Source: Syngnathus acus (taxonomy: Eukaryota > Chordata > Actinopteri > Syngnathiformes > Syngnathidae). Taken from it: 64,000 bases of DNA. Shown piece after piece: positions 12,327-24,286 of the stretch (position 1 is the stretch's first letter; every line of letters begins with the position of its first letter). The stretch lies in contig NC_051100.1 of NCBI RefSeq assembly GCF_901709675.1, positions 1,178,001 through 1,242,000 of the forward strand, given 5' to 3'. The position numbers were made by a program, and so were the translations under genes. The notes under the pieces were generated by a model. That model ran no database searches. It was not told the origin of the DNA and worked only from the letters and a program-made list of their open reading frames with translations.

Positions 12327-14525
12327 TGGGCAACACACTCAGAACTTCCACAAAGACTGATGCAGATACAAAGAAGCGCGCTGACAACAACTGAGTGAGT
12401 TTTTAATGCTGCAATGAACTCCAAAGGAGCACAAACACCAAGAAAGCTCTTGTCATTATTCAGGTGTTTTACATAGAAAACAAACATGAATCAAAGAAAT
12501 GTTTGCTTTACAAAAGGGAGCTTGATTTGTAAAATGTTTTAAGACGATATATTCACTTTTGATGATATTGTGAGTCTCTCAAAGCAAAAAGCCGTTTTTT
12601 GGACATATTGCTTTTTTCTTTTTGTCCTGCCGCCAAATTTGTTTCCTCATTATTTGACAATGTGTGTATAGGGGATTAGTAAATCAAAACTATTTTCATC
12701 CTAGAGATATTTTTTCCTATTCTTTGTCATGCTAGACAGTTGATCTTTTAGAAGTGGGAGTACAAGTCAAACAAATGCACATCGCAAACTGTCATCAAAA
12801 GTGGGTGGCAAAAACCACCTTACGCTTTATTTTTTTTATAAAGGCTCAACAAATGAAGCACATTCCTCTTTGCCCATCTTCCAGCACTGAGGATGCACAA
12901 ACTTGCAGGCACAAGCTTGAACGGTTTATCATCATGCAAATTTGTAATACTAAATCAAAGTCCAAAATGCCGTCTTTATGTATTAAATGTCAATTATTTT
13001 TTCAGACGATACAGGGTCAATCAATGAAATAGATGGGAAAAAGGACATGGAATTACAATATGTGTAATTAGATTAGTGACATCCATACCTATATTAAGCA
13101 TCAGGTTAAAAATTAGAGTGTGATACGATTGCCTAATAGGCTTCTGAAAGCTTCCTAATAATATCAACTTTCTCTCATTTTTCATGTGCTAAATAATACT
13201 AGAGAGAGCAAAGTATGGTCGATTTATAATAGTCGTATATTCAGTCTGGTCAAACTTTGTGTTCAGCATTTTGAGTTCAGCTCGGGAAAAAATGAGCAAA
13301 AAAAAGCACCATTTTTGTTCAGTATAATTGTGACTGATAGCCACAACCACGTTGACAATATGAAAGAAATCATTAAGGCTTATGAAGGCAAAGTAAGCGT
13401 TTTAATATCCTTCCAATGACTCAATGCCAATAGATGAATGGATTTTCAACCAAACAGTACCTTCATATTTTATACTAAGGATCAGAAAGGTAGCGCATTT
13501 CTATATTTGGGTGTCTGATAAAAGCGAGGGAAATACTCCATGAAAGAATGACACCACTGCAGTCCAAATGTAATGCTTCTTTATTCTGCTACAATATCAA
13601 CTTAGAAAGGCTTATTTATTGTGCCATTTTCTCTATTGCTGCTGGCTGGGTGAGGAGCTTAAGACATCAAAATGACACGAGTAAACAGGAGATAGATGAT
13701 GAACTTACATGAGCCTTTGCTACTTAGTTATTTGTGACTCACCTCATTTGGATAAAGTTTGGAGGCTATGAATTCATTTTTATACAGCAAAAGGACATAT
13801 TGACCCCATTTATGATGGACTCGCCCCTTTCTTCAGTAAATGTAGGAAAAATGACGTAAAAATAACTGAGTAATTATTGTAGTTGGACAATAAAACCTCT
13901 TTTTACTAAGACAACACCAAATAAAACATGCTATGCGAGTCAAGTGAATATGTACGCTCCTTTTTTAAATGCCCAATTAGTGCTGGAATATATTTGGACA
14001 GTAGATAGTTGACCTAGCTACTTTTAGACTGCAAGTGGTAAAAATCTTGGCCTTAAATCAAATATGACCTTTGTCAAAGAAATCCAAGATTTGATACGGT
14101 TTATGAATTTGTAGTCATTTTCATGACGTCATATAAAGCATATTTAAAATTAGCTACTGTATAATGTCAGCTTTCCAAGGCCACTGGGCCCTGCACTCGT
14201 GTCTTACTTTTCCTGCAAGCCAAATGACCTATATTATGTTTTGTTTATTTGTTGTTGGCTTTATGTATGTTTTGAAAAATCTTGCTTAAGTACTGTTGTT
14301 CTGTTTGGACTCCAATCCGATGCCTGACTGATTGCTTTGATGTAAATGGTGCTCCTTTTCTCTAGCCCTGCTTGCACGACCGACCGACTGACTGTATTGT
14401 CGCTTTGAGTCGCAGGGTGTATCGGCGGTCGGTCAAACAGTTTGCTGGGTAAGTCCACCCTGAACTCTGACTCTGAAGAATTGCAACCACTCGTGCATTG
14501 AGCGCCTGCAACTTAATAAAAGTGC
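12327..14525 (+). other. rhoq: rhoq 3' UTR (probable) and flank
   Basis: AT-rich sequence without coding frames. Candidate AATAAA signals lie at 13889-13894 and 14515-14520. The vertebrate rhoq 3' UTR is known to be long, so either could be used. The boundary is not resolvable from sequence alone. Confidence 0.4.
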
Positions 14526-14574
14526 TTACCGTTGTCTTTGGAAGTTAACTTTGGAGTTGAGAGGTGAATTGCCT

Positions 14575-14720
14575 AGAATCGAGGATGTCGCTAAAAAAAG
14601 ATGTCCGATACCACTTTTCTTTCCAGACCGATACCAGTATGCTTACTTCTTGAGTAGTCACAGATACAGATACCTAGTAACTGTTCTCACACATTTGCTC
14701 TATAAAATTTCTTTGAACAA
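14575..14720. repeat. Degenerate interspersed repeat fragment
   Basis: The stretch contains repeated 'ccgatacc' / 'agatacagatacc' motifs typical of fragmented fish DNA-transposon repeats. No terminal repeats or target duplication can be defined. Family not identified. Confidence 0.3.
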
Positions 14721-15140
14721 ACAAACTGTATATTATTTTATAGCTCTAACTTTGCGTCACATAGATTGTTCCACTTTCGCAGACCCCCCCCCCCAAAATG
14801 TTAGGTTGATAAGGCCATGTGACATCATCTCAAAGCTTTAATATAGGGTCCCCTCTCTCATGATTAGAACTTGGCCTCTCTGGTTTTGAGCAGCGTAAGC
14901 TTTACTCTATATGGCATGCTGTTGGCTCAACAATTTAATCCGGGACCTGAGAGCTTTAATTCGGCCACATTTTTCTCGGACTTTGGGCACGTACCTGCAG
15001 AAAAATATCGGGTGCTCTCCTGGTGGTCGGTCAGCTCATATACCGCACATGAGCTGACGTTAAAAAAATGACGACCGATTCTTGATTTGTGACGTTCAAG
15101 AAGTCACTTAAGTGAGAATTTACCAGACAGAAACGCAAAG

Positions 15141-16988
15141 ATGGAAATGGATCCCTCATCTGATCCATTTGGACTGAAGACTTTAGTGGACTGTATTTTC
15201 CGAGCAATGTATTTTTCCCAACCGAATGACATGGGTGATTTCATCCACCAGTACATAACGGATCTGATGAACTACATCGGATTGCACCAAGAAAAGAATC
15301 TCAAGCTTCTTTTTGTGGTCTTCCAAGAACAATGGGGTAAGATACACATCTGTCATCATCAAATAATGTCAATTTGTATATCCGAATTTACTTCATTCAG
15401 GCTACAACGACAGTACGTCATTATTTGTTTTCCTTCGAGCACAGCATTTGTTTATGATGCAAATAGTACATATACATAGAAAATGAATTTCCTCACGTTT
15501 GGCCTGTACTATCGCCGCAAGTGGTCATGTGTCCGGATGAATGCTTCTACCTTTCACACAGCTGGTATAGGTTTGATTCAGGGCCAGGTCCTGAAAACAA
15601 TCAATACATAAAATCAGGTTACTTGAGTAACATTTGGTTGGCTAGCACGAAAAATCATGTAACAGCATTGCACGCAGGTAGTGTAGAAGAAGCTAGCGAT
15701 AGAAAACACAACACCTCATTGTTTTCGAGCTTATTCATCATAGCCCATAACATTTCTTCATAGCTTTCATTTTTGCCAAATCCTTTACTATCCCCTAAAA
15801 GATAATGACACACAAGCACTGTATTTGGTGGTAGCATAAAGTGAAAGGATTTGAAAATGTTGCACCTATTCTTGAAGTATAAACTCATATGTGTGGTTTT
15901 GTAAACGGCTCTCAACAGAGATGAAGTTTCTCGCGAGTAAAGACGCAATAAAATGCTTGGACTCTGTCCCATCCTTACAAAATATATCTGAGGCAGAAAT
16001 TGAAGACCTTTTGCAGAAGCTCTACATGGATTTGGCAATGGCAAATGTATTACCAGATGAGGTAGTACATAAAAATGAACAGAACCAGAAGTGGGAAAAT
16101 AATAAATGTGTAGTGAATTTCCAAACGTATCTAGTGTCCAAAGAAGATGAGGAAACGCTGCCTCGTGCAAAACCAGGTGTGCCTAGTTCACCTAGGCAAA
16201 AGAATCTTCTTTCACCCACTTCACCAAGGAAAGAACCTGTTCTCACACCTAGTCCATCAAGGAAAGAACCTGTTCTCACACCTAGTCCATCAAGGAAAGA
16301 ACGTGTTCTCACACCTAGTCCATCAAGGAAAGTCTCCATCGGCGAAGGTCGGACAAAAGCGCCGGATGGGGCCCACAGAAGGATCTCCAAGAATAAAACA
16401 CCAGAACCTGAGAAAACTAGGAGTGCGAGCAGGGGAACTTCTGATAAGTCCAAGGGAGAGTCTTTTGGACCCAGAAAGTCAGCGCCAGATACCAAGCCCA
16501 AACAAAACGAGCCCAAGAAAAGCAGGGCGCCGTCTTTCACGTCACCTCAACGACCAAGATCCACCAAATCGGAACCGCCGACCAGATCATCAAAAGAGTC
16601 CAAATTACCCAGGCTGGGTTTCAGTCAGGCATCCGGACCGAGGAAATCGGATAGATCACAAAGCAGTCTCACCATTCTCGAGACCGCCGGTGTGGTCTCT
16701 CGGGTAGCCTCTCGGCTAAGTGGACCAAAGCGCTCAAAATTAGGACCCGTGTCATCTTTACCTGAGGTGAGGAGAACAAGGTTGAGTCTTCACCGCTTAT
16801 ACGGAGCAGAAAGGCCCAAGACGGCTGGAGCGGAAACCAAAACAAAACCCAAACAGCCGTGGAAAGATACTCTCAGTGATCCTCCGACAAGTGAAGGACC
16901 TGCACGGGTTCTTTGGATGGACAGGGAACGAGTAAAGCCTGTGCATAACAGGACACATTGGAATATTCCTTCTACCATCTTGTTTTGA
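15141..16988 (+). CDS. CABYR/SPA17-like RIIa (D/D) domain protein with TPSPSRKE repeats, 2 exons
   Basis: Exons 15141-15336 and 15919-16988 join in phase 1 (G|AG = Glu66) to give 421 residues. Residues about 9-65 (PFGLKTLVDCIFRAM..QPNDMGDFIHQYITDL) resemble the RIIa-type dimerisation/docking domain. The PxGLxxLL start, the NPxxIxxF turn and the YF/YI..L end are close to CABYR and SPA17, sperm-flagellum proteins that bind AKAPs. Residues about 67-115 look helical (ISEAEIEDLLQKLYMDLAMANVLPDE). From about residue 145 on the chain is basic, Ser/Pro/Lys-rich and disordered, with a tandem 11-residue unit PSRKEPVLTPS at about 169-202 carrying SP/TP proline-directed kinase sites. The gene lies between rhoq and socs5 on the same strand, where human 2p21 has PIGF and CRIPT. 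A sperm or ciliary role is inferred from the D/D domain only; I cannot assign a named orthologue. Confidence 0.7.
16228..16329 (+). repeat. 33-bp in-frame tandem repeat in the D/D-domain gene
   Basis: Three 33-base units (16228-16260, 16261-16293, 16294-16326) and the start of a fourth. Units 1 and 2 are identical; unit 3 has one substitution, changing Pro to Arg. A more divergent unit precedes them. The length is a multiple of three, so copy-number change keeps the frame. Confidence 0.95.
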
Positions 16989-17457
16989 TACTATTGTCTT
17001 TGACTTCATCGTGTATATTTTGAGCCGTTTGTTGTCTTTTTGCATGCTTTTGAGTTGGAATGGTGTCTTAGTGACTTCCCGGCAAGTTCCCACCTCAGCC
17101 CACGGATGAACATCTCTGCCTAGCCGTGTGAGATCCCACTGGGGTAACACTGGCAGCAGGATTTGGTTTCCTAACAGCTCCTTGTGTGTCTGCGTTACGG
17201 ATGATCACAGATTTTCTCGTGTCCACAGGAACTCCAAGGGTGTAATTGTGAGAGGGTCGGACTAGGAGTGAGCGGAAACCACCTGATGTCATGAGAAGGA
17301 TGTTACTGTTCCATCTTCTCTCCATGATAAAATACCAAAACTCTCAACAGGCCCTGGAACCAATATTTTGTTTATTGGAAACTATTATCTTGTATTTGAA
17401 TCAGACTATCGGCAGTGCAATGTGAACATCATTTTCCTGCCCTGAGTCCTACCTGTA

Positions 17458-17463
17458 AATAAA
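17458..17463 (+). other. Poly(A) signal of the D/D-domain gene
   Basis: AATAAA 470 bases after the stop codon at 16988. A second AATAAA lies at 17551-17556. Either would end a 3' UTR of about 0.5 kb. Confidence 0.5.
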
Positions 17464-17569
17464 AATTGTTTTTGTGCTCGGGCAGCAACCACCGAAAGCC
17501 TCTTTTTGGTTGCACGAATCGCAGCACTAGTTTGCCATGGTATTACAATCAATAAAATACTTTTGCATG

Positions 17570-18160
17570 AGCAAAGTTAGACTTTCAGAGGCCGATGATC
17601 AAAAAAAAATATATACAAACTATTTCATGTGCATCTAATGCTGAAATGGCTGTGTATACTGTACCCCAGTGACAGCTCTTCTTGGGACAAAGAAGGGACA
17701 GGTCCATTGGTGATGCGGCTTGCTTTCTGTTTTGCTGCCACAAGAGGGCAAAAGAGCGCTTCGACTTCAAATGAGTGAGCGTGGCTGGCTGAATAGCCCC
17801 ACAAAGCAAACAAGTTGATCATATACTTAGTAACTAGTGCTTCATAAATCCAAACAACAAAGACCCCAAAACATTGGAAGTGGAACTTGTAGCTTGCAGA
17901 AATTAATTGGCAGCTATCACAAAAGAATAACAGTCAACTGGCTATTTATCACACTCAAATTTAGAGCTATTTATTACATTTACCTCTCTGTCCATATTTC
18001 TTGACCAATTGAAACCATTCTTACTGAAAACAAGTCAATCACCTTTTTCAATTAAGCGCAATGAAATTCCCAAATTAGACATTCTATCAGTCAGTCCACT
18101 TTTCTCAGCAGATTGAAATCATTCCCATCATTCTAACATTTTACTTTCCTCACGCACTTC
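17570..18160. other. Intergenic spacer before the socs5 promoter
   Basis: AT-rich sequence without a recognisable gene, repeat or RNA. It gives way near 18160 to the CpG-rich socs5 promoter. Confidence 0.5.
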
Positions 18161-18164
18161 AGAA

Positions 18165-18742
18165 ATGGCTTTTTTTTCCTTTTGTTCTTACCTGGGTGAC
18201 GTCATCGTGAGTGCGGCCTGCCTCGGTCTCGCGACGGTCCACGTTTCCAAGTCGGTGCCAGCGACTCGCTCCATCCAGGGCTGTGCGCTCATTGGTGGCA
18301 TGGGACGCCCATCACTCCAGGGCTTTCCCTATCCGCGTTCCCGGTCGGAAGTGCAATTGATTCTCCGGCTCTCCATTGGGCCACCACGACGTCAGTCGAG
18401 CTGCGAGTCGAGCGAGCGAGCGAGCGTTCCCCGGCCGTCGGTTCTCCGAAAGCGCCGTCCGTCATATTGGCTGCTGGAGGCTGCAGCTACGAGCTCGTTC
18501 AACAAGACTCCCACAGAGAACGGGAGTCGATGGCCGTCCGTCCGTCCGTCATTTGATTTGGCTTTTGAAATGTTCTGCACGGTAGCTGCCAAATGTTTTG
18601 AAAGCTAGGGATGACACCGTCAAGGATCGTCGGACCTTTTGCGCCTACGTCCGACACCGCGGATATATGCCTGCTCTCGCTCAATAGCCATTTTTTGCAG
18701 ACAAAGGGGGCTGTTGAATAGGGCTCTCAAAAAGGCACAAGG
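18165..18742 (+). promoter_or_regulatory. socs5: CpG-rich socs5 promoter and non-coding exon 1
   Basis: This is the most CpG-dense stretch for several kilobases, with GAGCGAGCGAGCGAGC, GTCCGTCCGTCC and other CG-rich motifs and no TATA box. A good donor, CAAGG|GTAAGA, sits at 18742/18743. The coding exon of socs5 starts after an acceptor at 22571-22572, so 18743-22572 would be the 5' UTR intron, the usual socs5 layout. The transcription start is inferred, not seen. Confidence 0.6.
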
Positions 18743-21193
18743 GTAAGATCTATTTTGACAACACACCCCGTTACACGCGTAACATATTCCATCTGTCCGT
18801 ACGGTTACAGCTACACGCTTTAATTTGCCCCATTTAGTCTGGATTCTTTTTGGGGGGGATCGCAAACCATGCTAGCCTCATTAGCTGCGTGGCTAGCTAG
18901 AACGCTAGCTGTAGCGTCCCTGTCAATAGAATGCTAACGGTTAGCATTTATTTCCCCCCTCTAATTGCAAATATTTACGATATGTTGAACTTTGTGTGAG
19001 CGACATCTTCGTGTCTGTTTGGCAGATCCATGTGATTGTTACCATTTTTGTAGGTGCGTTTTACGTTGTAAAGGGGGGAATGTTAGCAAGGAAGCTATCT
19101 TGGCTGGGATTAGGGGGAAAAGGAAGACGTCCTGCTGATATTAAAGGATCTAGCAACTGTTATTAGATTGATATAACAATGTATCAATCGCGTGATCGCT
19201 CATGTTATTGTCACGATCGAGGCAACTCGTATGATATGGAACCTTAATGTCATCTAGACAGTAACACTGGCACACACTGTAAAATACGCCCAAAGTATTA
19301 AAAACTACAATCAGGTTTTGTAAGGACTTTACTTGCTCAATATTTTTTTTTATGAAACCTGTTTTAATTGTGTCCCAGCTGCTGGTTTCCCCTTTACCAG
19401 GTCACTGATGACTTATTGCCACACATCATTTTTAAAATTGGTGCCATGCATACAAATAACAAACAAAAAAGTTGAGATTGAACAAATGCTCTACAATTTG
19501 TGAATCTATAGCATAAGGATCACATATCACAATTTAGCTTTTGTAATTGTAGTTCATGAAATGAGTGTTTGAAAGTATGCAGAAAATGAGCCATCATGGC
19601 GGGTCAAAGTCATTTCACCATTAGGACCTGGCAAAGTGTAAGCCCCAAAACAAGTCTGTAAATCCACCAATTTACTACTATTACTTTAGATTTGGCAATT
19701 GCATATATACTGCAATAAATATTGGCATTTGAATTTGAAGAACCTCCCTATAAATGTTTCTGAGGGCGGGTTGTCAAATATCTGTTTTGTATCATTGTCG
19801 AGTGGTTTCTACGGAAACAGCGGTTCCGATGTCACTCGAGATGCACAATCAAACGCATACCTATAATTCATCTTTACACAAAACACTGCCCTGTCAAAAA
19901 TACAGCCATGGTAATGAGTCATGATTTTTTTTGCCTCCAAATGACATTTGCAAACCTGCGTTGAAAGATTGTCGCCCCGCCCTCTAATTGAATTGCTGGG
20001 ATTAGAACAAATGCCCAAATATCTTCTCTGCCGTAAAGCTCAAGTAGCAGTTGTTGGATTTATACTTGCTGAATAAACATGACGATGTAATATTGCAGAA
20101 AATTGACGCTTTGCTTTTGGCAGCATTTGGCTATTGAGTGGCAATGCTGAATTTGAATTGTGAAATGAATAAAGTCGCATTAGAGGCCTTGATTCCTGGC
20201 TTATGCTATATTCTAGCACACTAGATGCACAGCCAACTTTCACCGTCTCCACTTCCCATCATGACAGAGCAAAACTAAGCATTCCCTAATACACACAGTG
20301 GAAAAGAGCCAGGTGATGCTGATGTCATGATATAATTTCATTTCCCTAACAAATGACAAAGCATCCATAACATTTAGCAACTTGATTTCACGCGTTGCTA
20401 AGGTCCAAATCTCTCCCTTTGTGCAAATTCATACCGTCATATTAAATGTAGTGTTTAAAGTGTGCACCCCTAGGCCAGACCAACTTAGTCTGTCACTCAA
20501 GGGCTCTAAACACTGACACCAGGACTTAAGGGATAATTTGCAGTTTTCCCGAGATGGCAGGAGCGAGCAGTCATAGACTCTGCTTGTGGTTTTCCCCATA
20601 GTTTCACTTCGGACCAGCCAGCATGATTCATTCGCTCGCAGTCTGGACACGGAAGGGGTGAACATCTCCAGACATCTGCCTTAAAAGTTTTGAATAACAC
20701 CAAAAACACTTTCTAGATGTGTCTCCAAAAACAAAAAAAATTATCATTTTATGACCAATTGGAGGCTAATTCCAAGCAAATTTACCCCACCGTTTTGGAT
20801 TTCCTCTATTTTTCTTAGAATGTAATGACCAAGTCAACTGCACTAACAATTTCAAGCCATTTTTAAATATTTCTTGGCGTTGTGACTGCACACATCGGAA
20901 ATGATTCATGTGAACGGCAAAACATGATCGCTTATATCGGCTTCCAAACAACTAACTTTTGTTTCGGGTGATAGTCGGCCGGTCAATTCCAGTTATGGGC
21001 ATTGTGAGGTCAGCTCCCTTTTTCTATGAAAGTCAAAATGTTGCCCGCCTTCAAGCCAGAGTGGGTTATCTCGTTTTTATCATAATAGTTTGCGCAATGA
21101 ATCAATCGCGGTATGTATCGCACATGTAACTGCGTGCATTAATTCCTGCCAATTGTACCCTGCAAAGGGCATTAACCTGGATGTCAACAATTA

Positions 21194-22051
21194 CCGTATT
21201 TTCCGCCCTAAAAGGCGCACCGGGTTATAAGGCGCACCTTCAATGAACGGCCCATTTTAAAACTTTGTCCATATATAAGGCGCACCGGATTATAAGGCGC
21301 ATAAAATAGAAGCTATACTGCATCAAACTGAGGTTGACTAGGGTTGCGGTATGCATCCACTAGCCAATAACCAACGAGCCCTCTGTAAACAATCGCGTTT
21401 CTCAAACGATCTCCTATAAAATGATCAGAACTGACTAAAGTTCGATCTAACGCATTGGTACTACTTACCTATGTTTCCCTTCCATATCGATCCGTAGATT
21501 TACTCGAAACATTAACAGAGCAGCCTATTTTGACATGAAATAGCCTGGTACGTATAGCAGCTATCGCAATAGCATTAGCCATCCGCAAAGTCTCACGAGC
21601 CTCAGCTCGCAATCTCCCATGAGCCTCAGCAAAGTGTAAACAATCGCGTTTCTCAAACGATCTCCTATAAAATGATCGGAACTGACTAAAGTTCGATCTA
21701 ACGCATTGGTACTACTTACCTATGTTTCCCTTCCATATCGATCCGTAGATTTACTCGAAACATTAACAGAGCAGCCTATTTTGACATGAAATAGCCTCGC
21801 GGGTACAACAGCTATTCGGTGACGCCCCCTGACTACAGTTGCCGTAATGCTGGGAAGCGATGCGACCTTGTAATTTACTAGTCGTACTAAAACGTACTGA
21901 AACATTTTGGCAGAGCACTGTGTACAACCAGTATGGATCAACAAATTCATCAGTTGATCCATATATAAGGCGCACTGGCCTATAAGGCGCACTGTCGGCT
22001 TTTGAGAAAATTTTAGGTTTTTAGGTGCGCCTTTTAGGGCGGAAAATACGG
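21194..22051. mobile_element. Non-autonomous mariner-type (TA target site) inverted-repeat element
   Basis: The element begins and ends with a perfect 28-bp terminal inverted repeat starting CCGTATTTTCCGCCC and containing AAAAGGCGCACC. It is flanked by TA at 21192-21193 and 22052-22053, the target duplication of Tc1/mariner elements. Inside both ends are further ATAAGGCGCAC motifs (for example near 21233, 21277, 21293, 21966 and 21981). Total length is 858 bp with no transposase frame, so it is a MITE. It also carries an internal 162-bp duplication. The exact named family cannot be assigned without a repeat library. Confidence 0.85.
21385..21797. repeat. Pair of 162-bp direct repeats inside the mariner-type element
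   Basis: 21385-21546 and 21636-21797 match with a single visible difference (ATGATCAGA against ATGATCGGA), offset 251 bases. The 89-base spacer is partly similar to the sequence before copy 1 (ACGAGCCCTC against ATGAGCCTCA), so the duplication may be slightly longer. Confidence 0.9.
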
Positions 22052-22609
22052 TAGTTGGCAACATCATGTCATACTTTATGCTCAACTTGTCTTTATTTAG
22101 CAGTTGCAGCTTTTTACAGAACCTATTCCTTCAAACATTTACAATACTAAAATCATCTTGCAAACCTGATCAAGCAATATCAAAGCTTCATGGATGAGGT
22201 AGTTCCCCACTCCTAATTCTCGATCTTACATTTTCGGACAATGTTACGCTGCTACCTCTTTGCGCTATGCCTCAGCGGACGAAGCAACAGTGGTTGTATT
22301 TTCAAATGGCCGAGTGCAAAGAATGAAAAACTCTGGCATTTGTATGTTCCCCGTCTGCATGGTTTCAAGGAACATTTTGGTCAGGTCTAGACGAGCTCTG
22401 TAATACAACGCATACCACCAGATCAGTTGTGAGCAGATCCTGGGTCATTTATAGCTTTGGCCTTGTGTCACTGCATGTCTGCCTGGCAACCCTTAACTCC
22501 ACTGTTCCAACAGCTCAAATCCGAGCGATTGACATTTTAATACAAGGTCTCTCTTCTTCTTTGGTTTTGCAGGTCCCCGGGGGCTCTTGTTGAAAAGGAA
22601 TCCAGCAAT

Positions 22610-24286
22610 ATGTGGAGTAACCTGAAAAGCAAATGCCAAACTCTGTTTCACAGCAACAGTTCAGGACCCAACGAAGGCAGGAATGAGGCAGATGCCGTCC
22701 ACTGCGTGGTGGATCTCGGCCACGGAGGCGCCTCCTCGGCTTCGCTTCAGGCATCCGAAGTTTCCACCTCGTCCAGTGGCCACCTTCCGGCGCCGATGGT
22801 AACCGTAGGGCGTCGTCATCACAACTGCGTCTCCGACGCCGCCCCTCAGATCGTCGAGATCACTTTCGACAAGGACACCGAGGATGCGGGCGGGGGGGGA
22901 TCGGTCCCTCTGGCTCGCAGAGACTCGTATTCCCGCCACGCTCCGTGGGGGGGTAAGAAAAAACACTCGTGCTCCACAAAAACTCAAAGTTCCTTCGAGG
23001 TCGAGCGACGGTCCGGCCGCCTGCGAGGAAGCGGGAACCGTCGAGACCGACGCTATGGAGTCTGCTCCATCCAGGAGATGAGCGACACTTTGTCCGGAGG
23101 TCGCAGTTTGAACGGTCGCTCTCTGCGTCAGCGACTGAGCGACACCGTGGGCCTTTGCTTACCGCTAGCGGCGAGCAGACGCTCCGCAAAGAACCCTGTT
23201 CTTTCCAAACGGAAGATTCACCTGACAGAGCTCATGCTGGAGACCTGCCCCTTTCCACCGGGCTCAGACCTTGCCCACAAGTGGCATCTGATCAAACAAC
23301 ACACGGCACCAGTGAGCCCACATTCCTCCACTGCCCTGTTGGACGCCTTTGACCCGGCACACCCTTCTCCCGAGGACGAGGAGGAGCGTCTGCGCGAACG
23401 CCGCAGACTTAGCATCGAGGAAGGCGTGGACCCACCTCCGAATGCCCAGATCCACACCCTGGAGGCGGCCGTGCCGGGCTCATCTGTCTACAAACTGGGA
23501 CCAAAGATGGCTCCCGGCACGGGAGACGCTCCCGGCGACGGCCGAGCCTCGGGAACGGCCAGTTCCTTTGGAGCGTCGACGTCGGGGGCTTGCGGACAGG
23601 CGTCAGGGCCCGCGGCTTCGGCCCAGGACACCGACTCCGAGGAGGACTCGACGACCCTGTGTCTACAAGCCAGGAGACCAAAACAAAGGCACGCCTCCGG
23701 GGAAGGTCACCCGAGCAGACAGCAAGCCGGGCCCTGGAAGGTTCACACCCAAATCGACTACATCCACTGCCTTGTGCCCGATTTATTGCAGATCACCTCT
23801 TTGCCCTGCTACTGGGGCGTCATGGACCGCTACGAGGCCGAGTCGCTGCTGGACGGCCGTCCGGAGGGCACCTTCCTGCTGCGCGATTCGGCCCAGGAGG
23901 ACTATCTTTTCTCGGTCAGCTTCCGGCGTTATAACCGCTCGCTGCACGCCCGCATCGAACAGTGGAACCACAACTTCAGTTTTGACGCGCACGACCCTTG
24001 CGTTTTCCACTCTTCCACCGTCACGGGGCTGCTGGAGCACTACAAGGACCCCAGCGCCTGTATGTTTTTCGAACCTCTGCTCACGGCGCCCCTCCATCGG
24101 ACATTTCCCTTTAGCCTGCAGCACCTTGCGCGCGCAGCCATCTGCCGCTGGACCACTTACGACGGGATAGGCTCTCTGCCGCTGCCCCCTGCCTTGCAGG
24201 ACTTCCTCAAGGAGTATCACTATAAACAGAAAGTCCGAGTTCGCTGGCTGGAAAGGGAGCCGCCGCCGCCGCTAAAAGTCAAATAG
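22610..24286 (+). CDS. socs5: Suppressor of cytokine signalling 5
   Basis: One coding exon of 558 residues (human SOCS5 has 536), entered through the acceptor TTTTGCAG at 22572. SOCS5 is a cytosolic adaptor that dampens JAK-STAT and EGFR signalling by binding targets and recruiting an Elongin B/C-Cullin 5 E3 ligase. Visible parts are the conserved N-terminal block [20 protein letters not shown] (about 101-120), the JAK-interaction region [34 protein letters not shown] (about 200-240), [19 protein letters not shown] (265-283), and the SH2 domain (about 400-490) with FLLRDS and phosphotyrosine-binding Arg425. The SOCS box is about 500-540, with a Cul5-box-like [14 protein letters not shown]. 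The N-terminus lacks the six residues before MWNNFK in human; no upstream in-frame ATG exists, so Met at 22610 is the start. The 300-345 linker is longer and more Gly/Ala/Ser-rich than in mammals. Whether this is the teleost a or b copy cannot be decided here. Confidence 0.97.
   Translation: MWSNLKSKCQTLFHSNSSGPNEGRNEADAVHCVVDLGHGGASSASLQASEVSTSSSGHLPAPMVTVGRRHHNCVSDAAPQIVEITFDKDTEDAGGGGSVPLARRDSYSRHAPWGGKKKHSCSTKTQSSFEVERRSGRLRGSGNRRDRRYGVCSIQEMSDTLSGGRSLNGRSLRQRLSDTVGLCLPLAASRRSAKNPVLSKRKIHLTELMLETCPFPPGSDLAHKWHLIKQHTAPVSPHSSTALLDAFDPAHPSPEDEEERLRERRRLSIEEGVDPPPNAQIHTLEAAVPGSSVYKLGPKMAPGTGDAPGDGRASGTASSFGASTSGACGQASGPAASAQDTDSEEDSTTLCLQARRPKQRHASGEGHPSRQQAGPWKVHTQIDYIHCLVPDLLQITSLPCYWGVMDRYEAESLLDGRPEGTFLLRDSAQEDYLFSVSFRRYNRSLHARIEQWNHNFSFDAHDPCVFHSSTVTGLLEHYKDPSACMFFEPLLTAPLHRTFPFSLQHLARAAICRWTTYDGIGSLPLPPALQDFLKEYHYKQKVRVRWLEREPPPPLKVK

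Larger units (their letters stand above)
18743..22572 (+). other. socs5: socs5 5' UTR intron
   Basis: A 3.8-kb intron between the inferred non-coding first exon and the coding exon. It contains a complete mariner-type inverted-repeat element at 21194-22051. The remainder is AT-rich with no gene recognised. Confidence 0.6.

Noticed and set aside
16022-16540. 172-codon antisense frame over the D/D-domain gene
   Set aside because: Mirror of the 33-bp repeat; the sense frame has the correct splice phase and domain.
23349-24170. 273-codon frame overlapping socs5 in another frame
   Set aside because: Shadow of the GC-rich, conserved socs5 coding exon.
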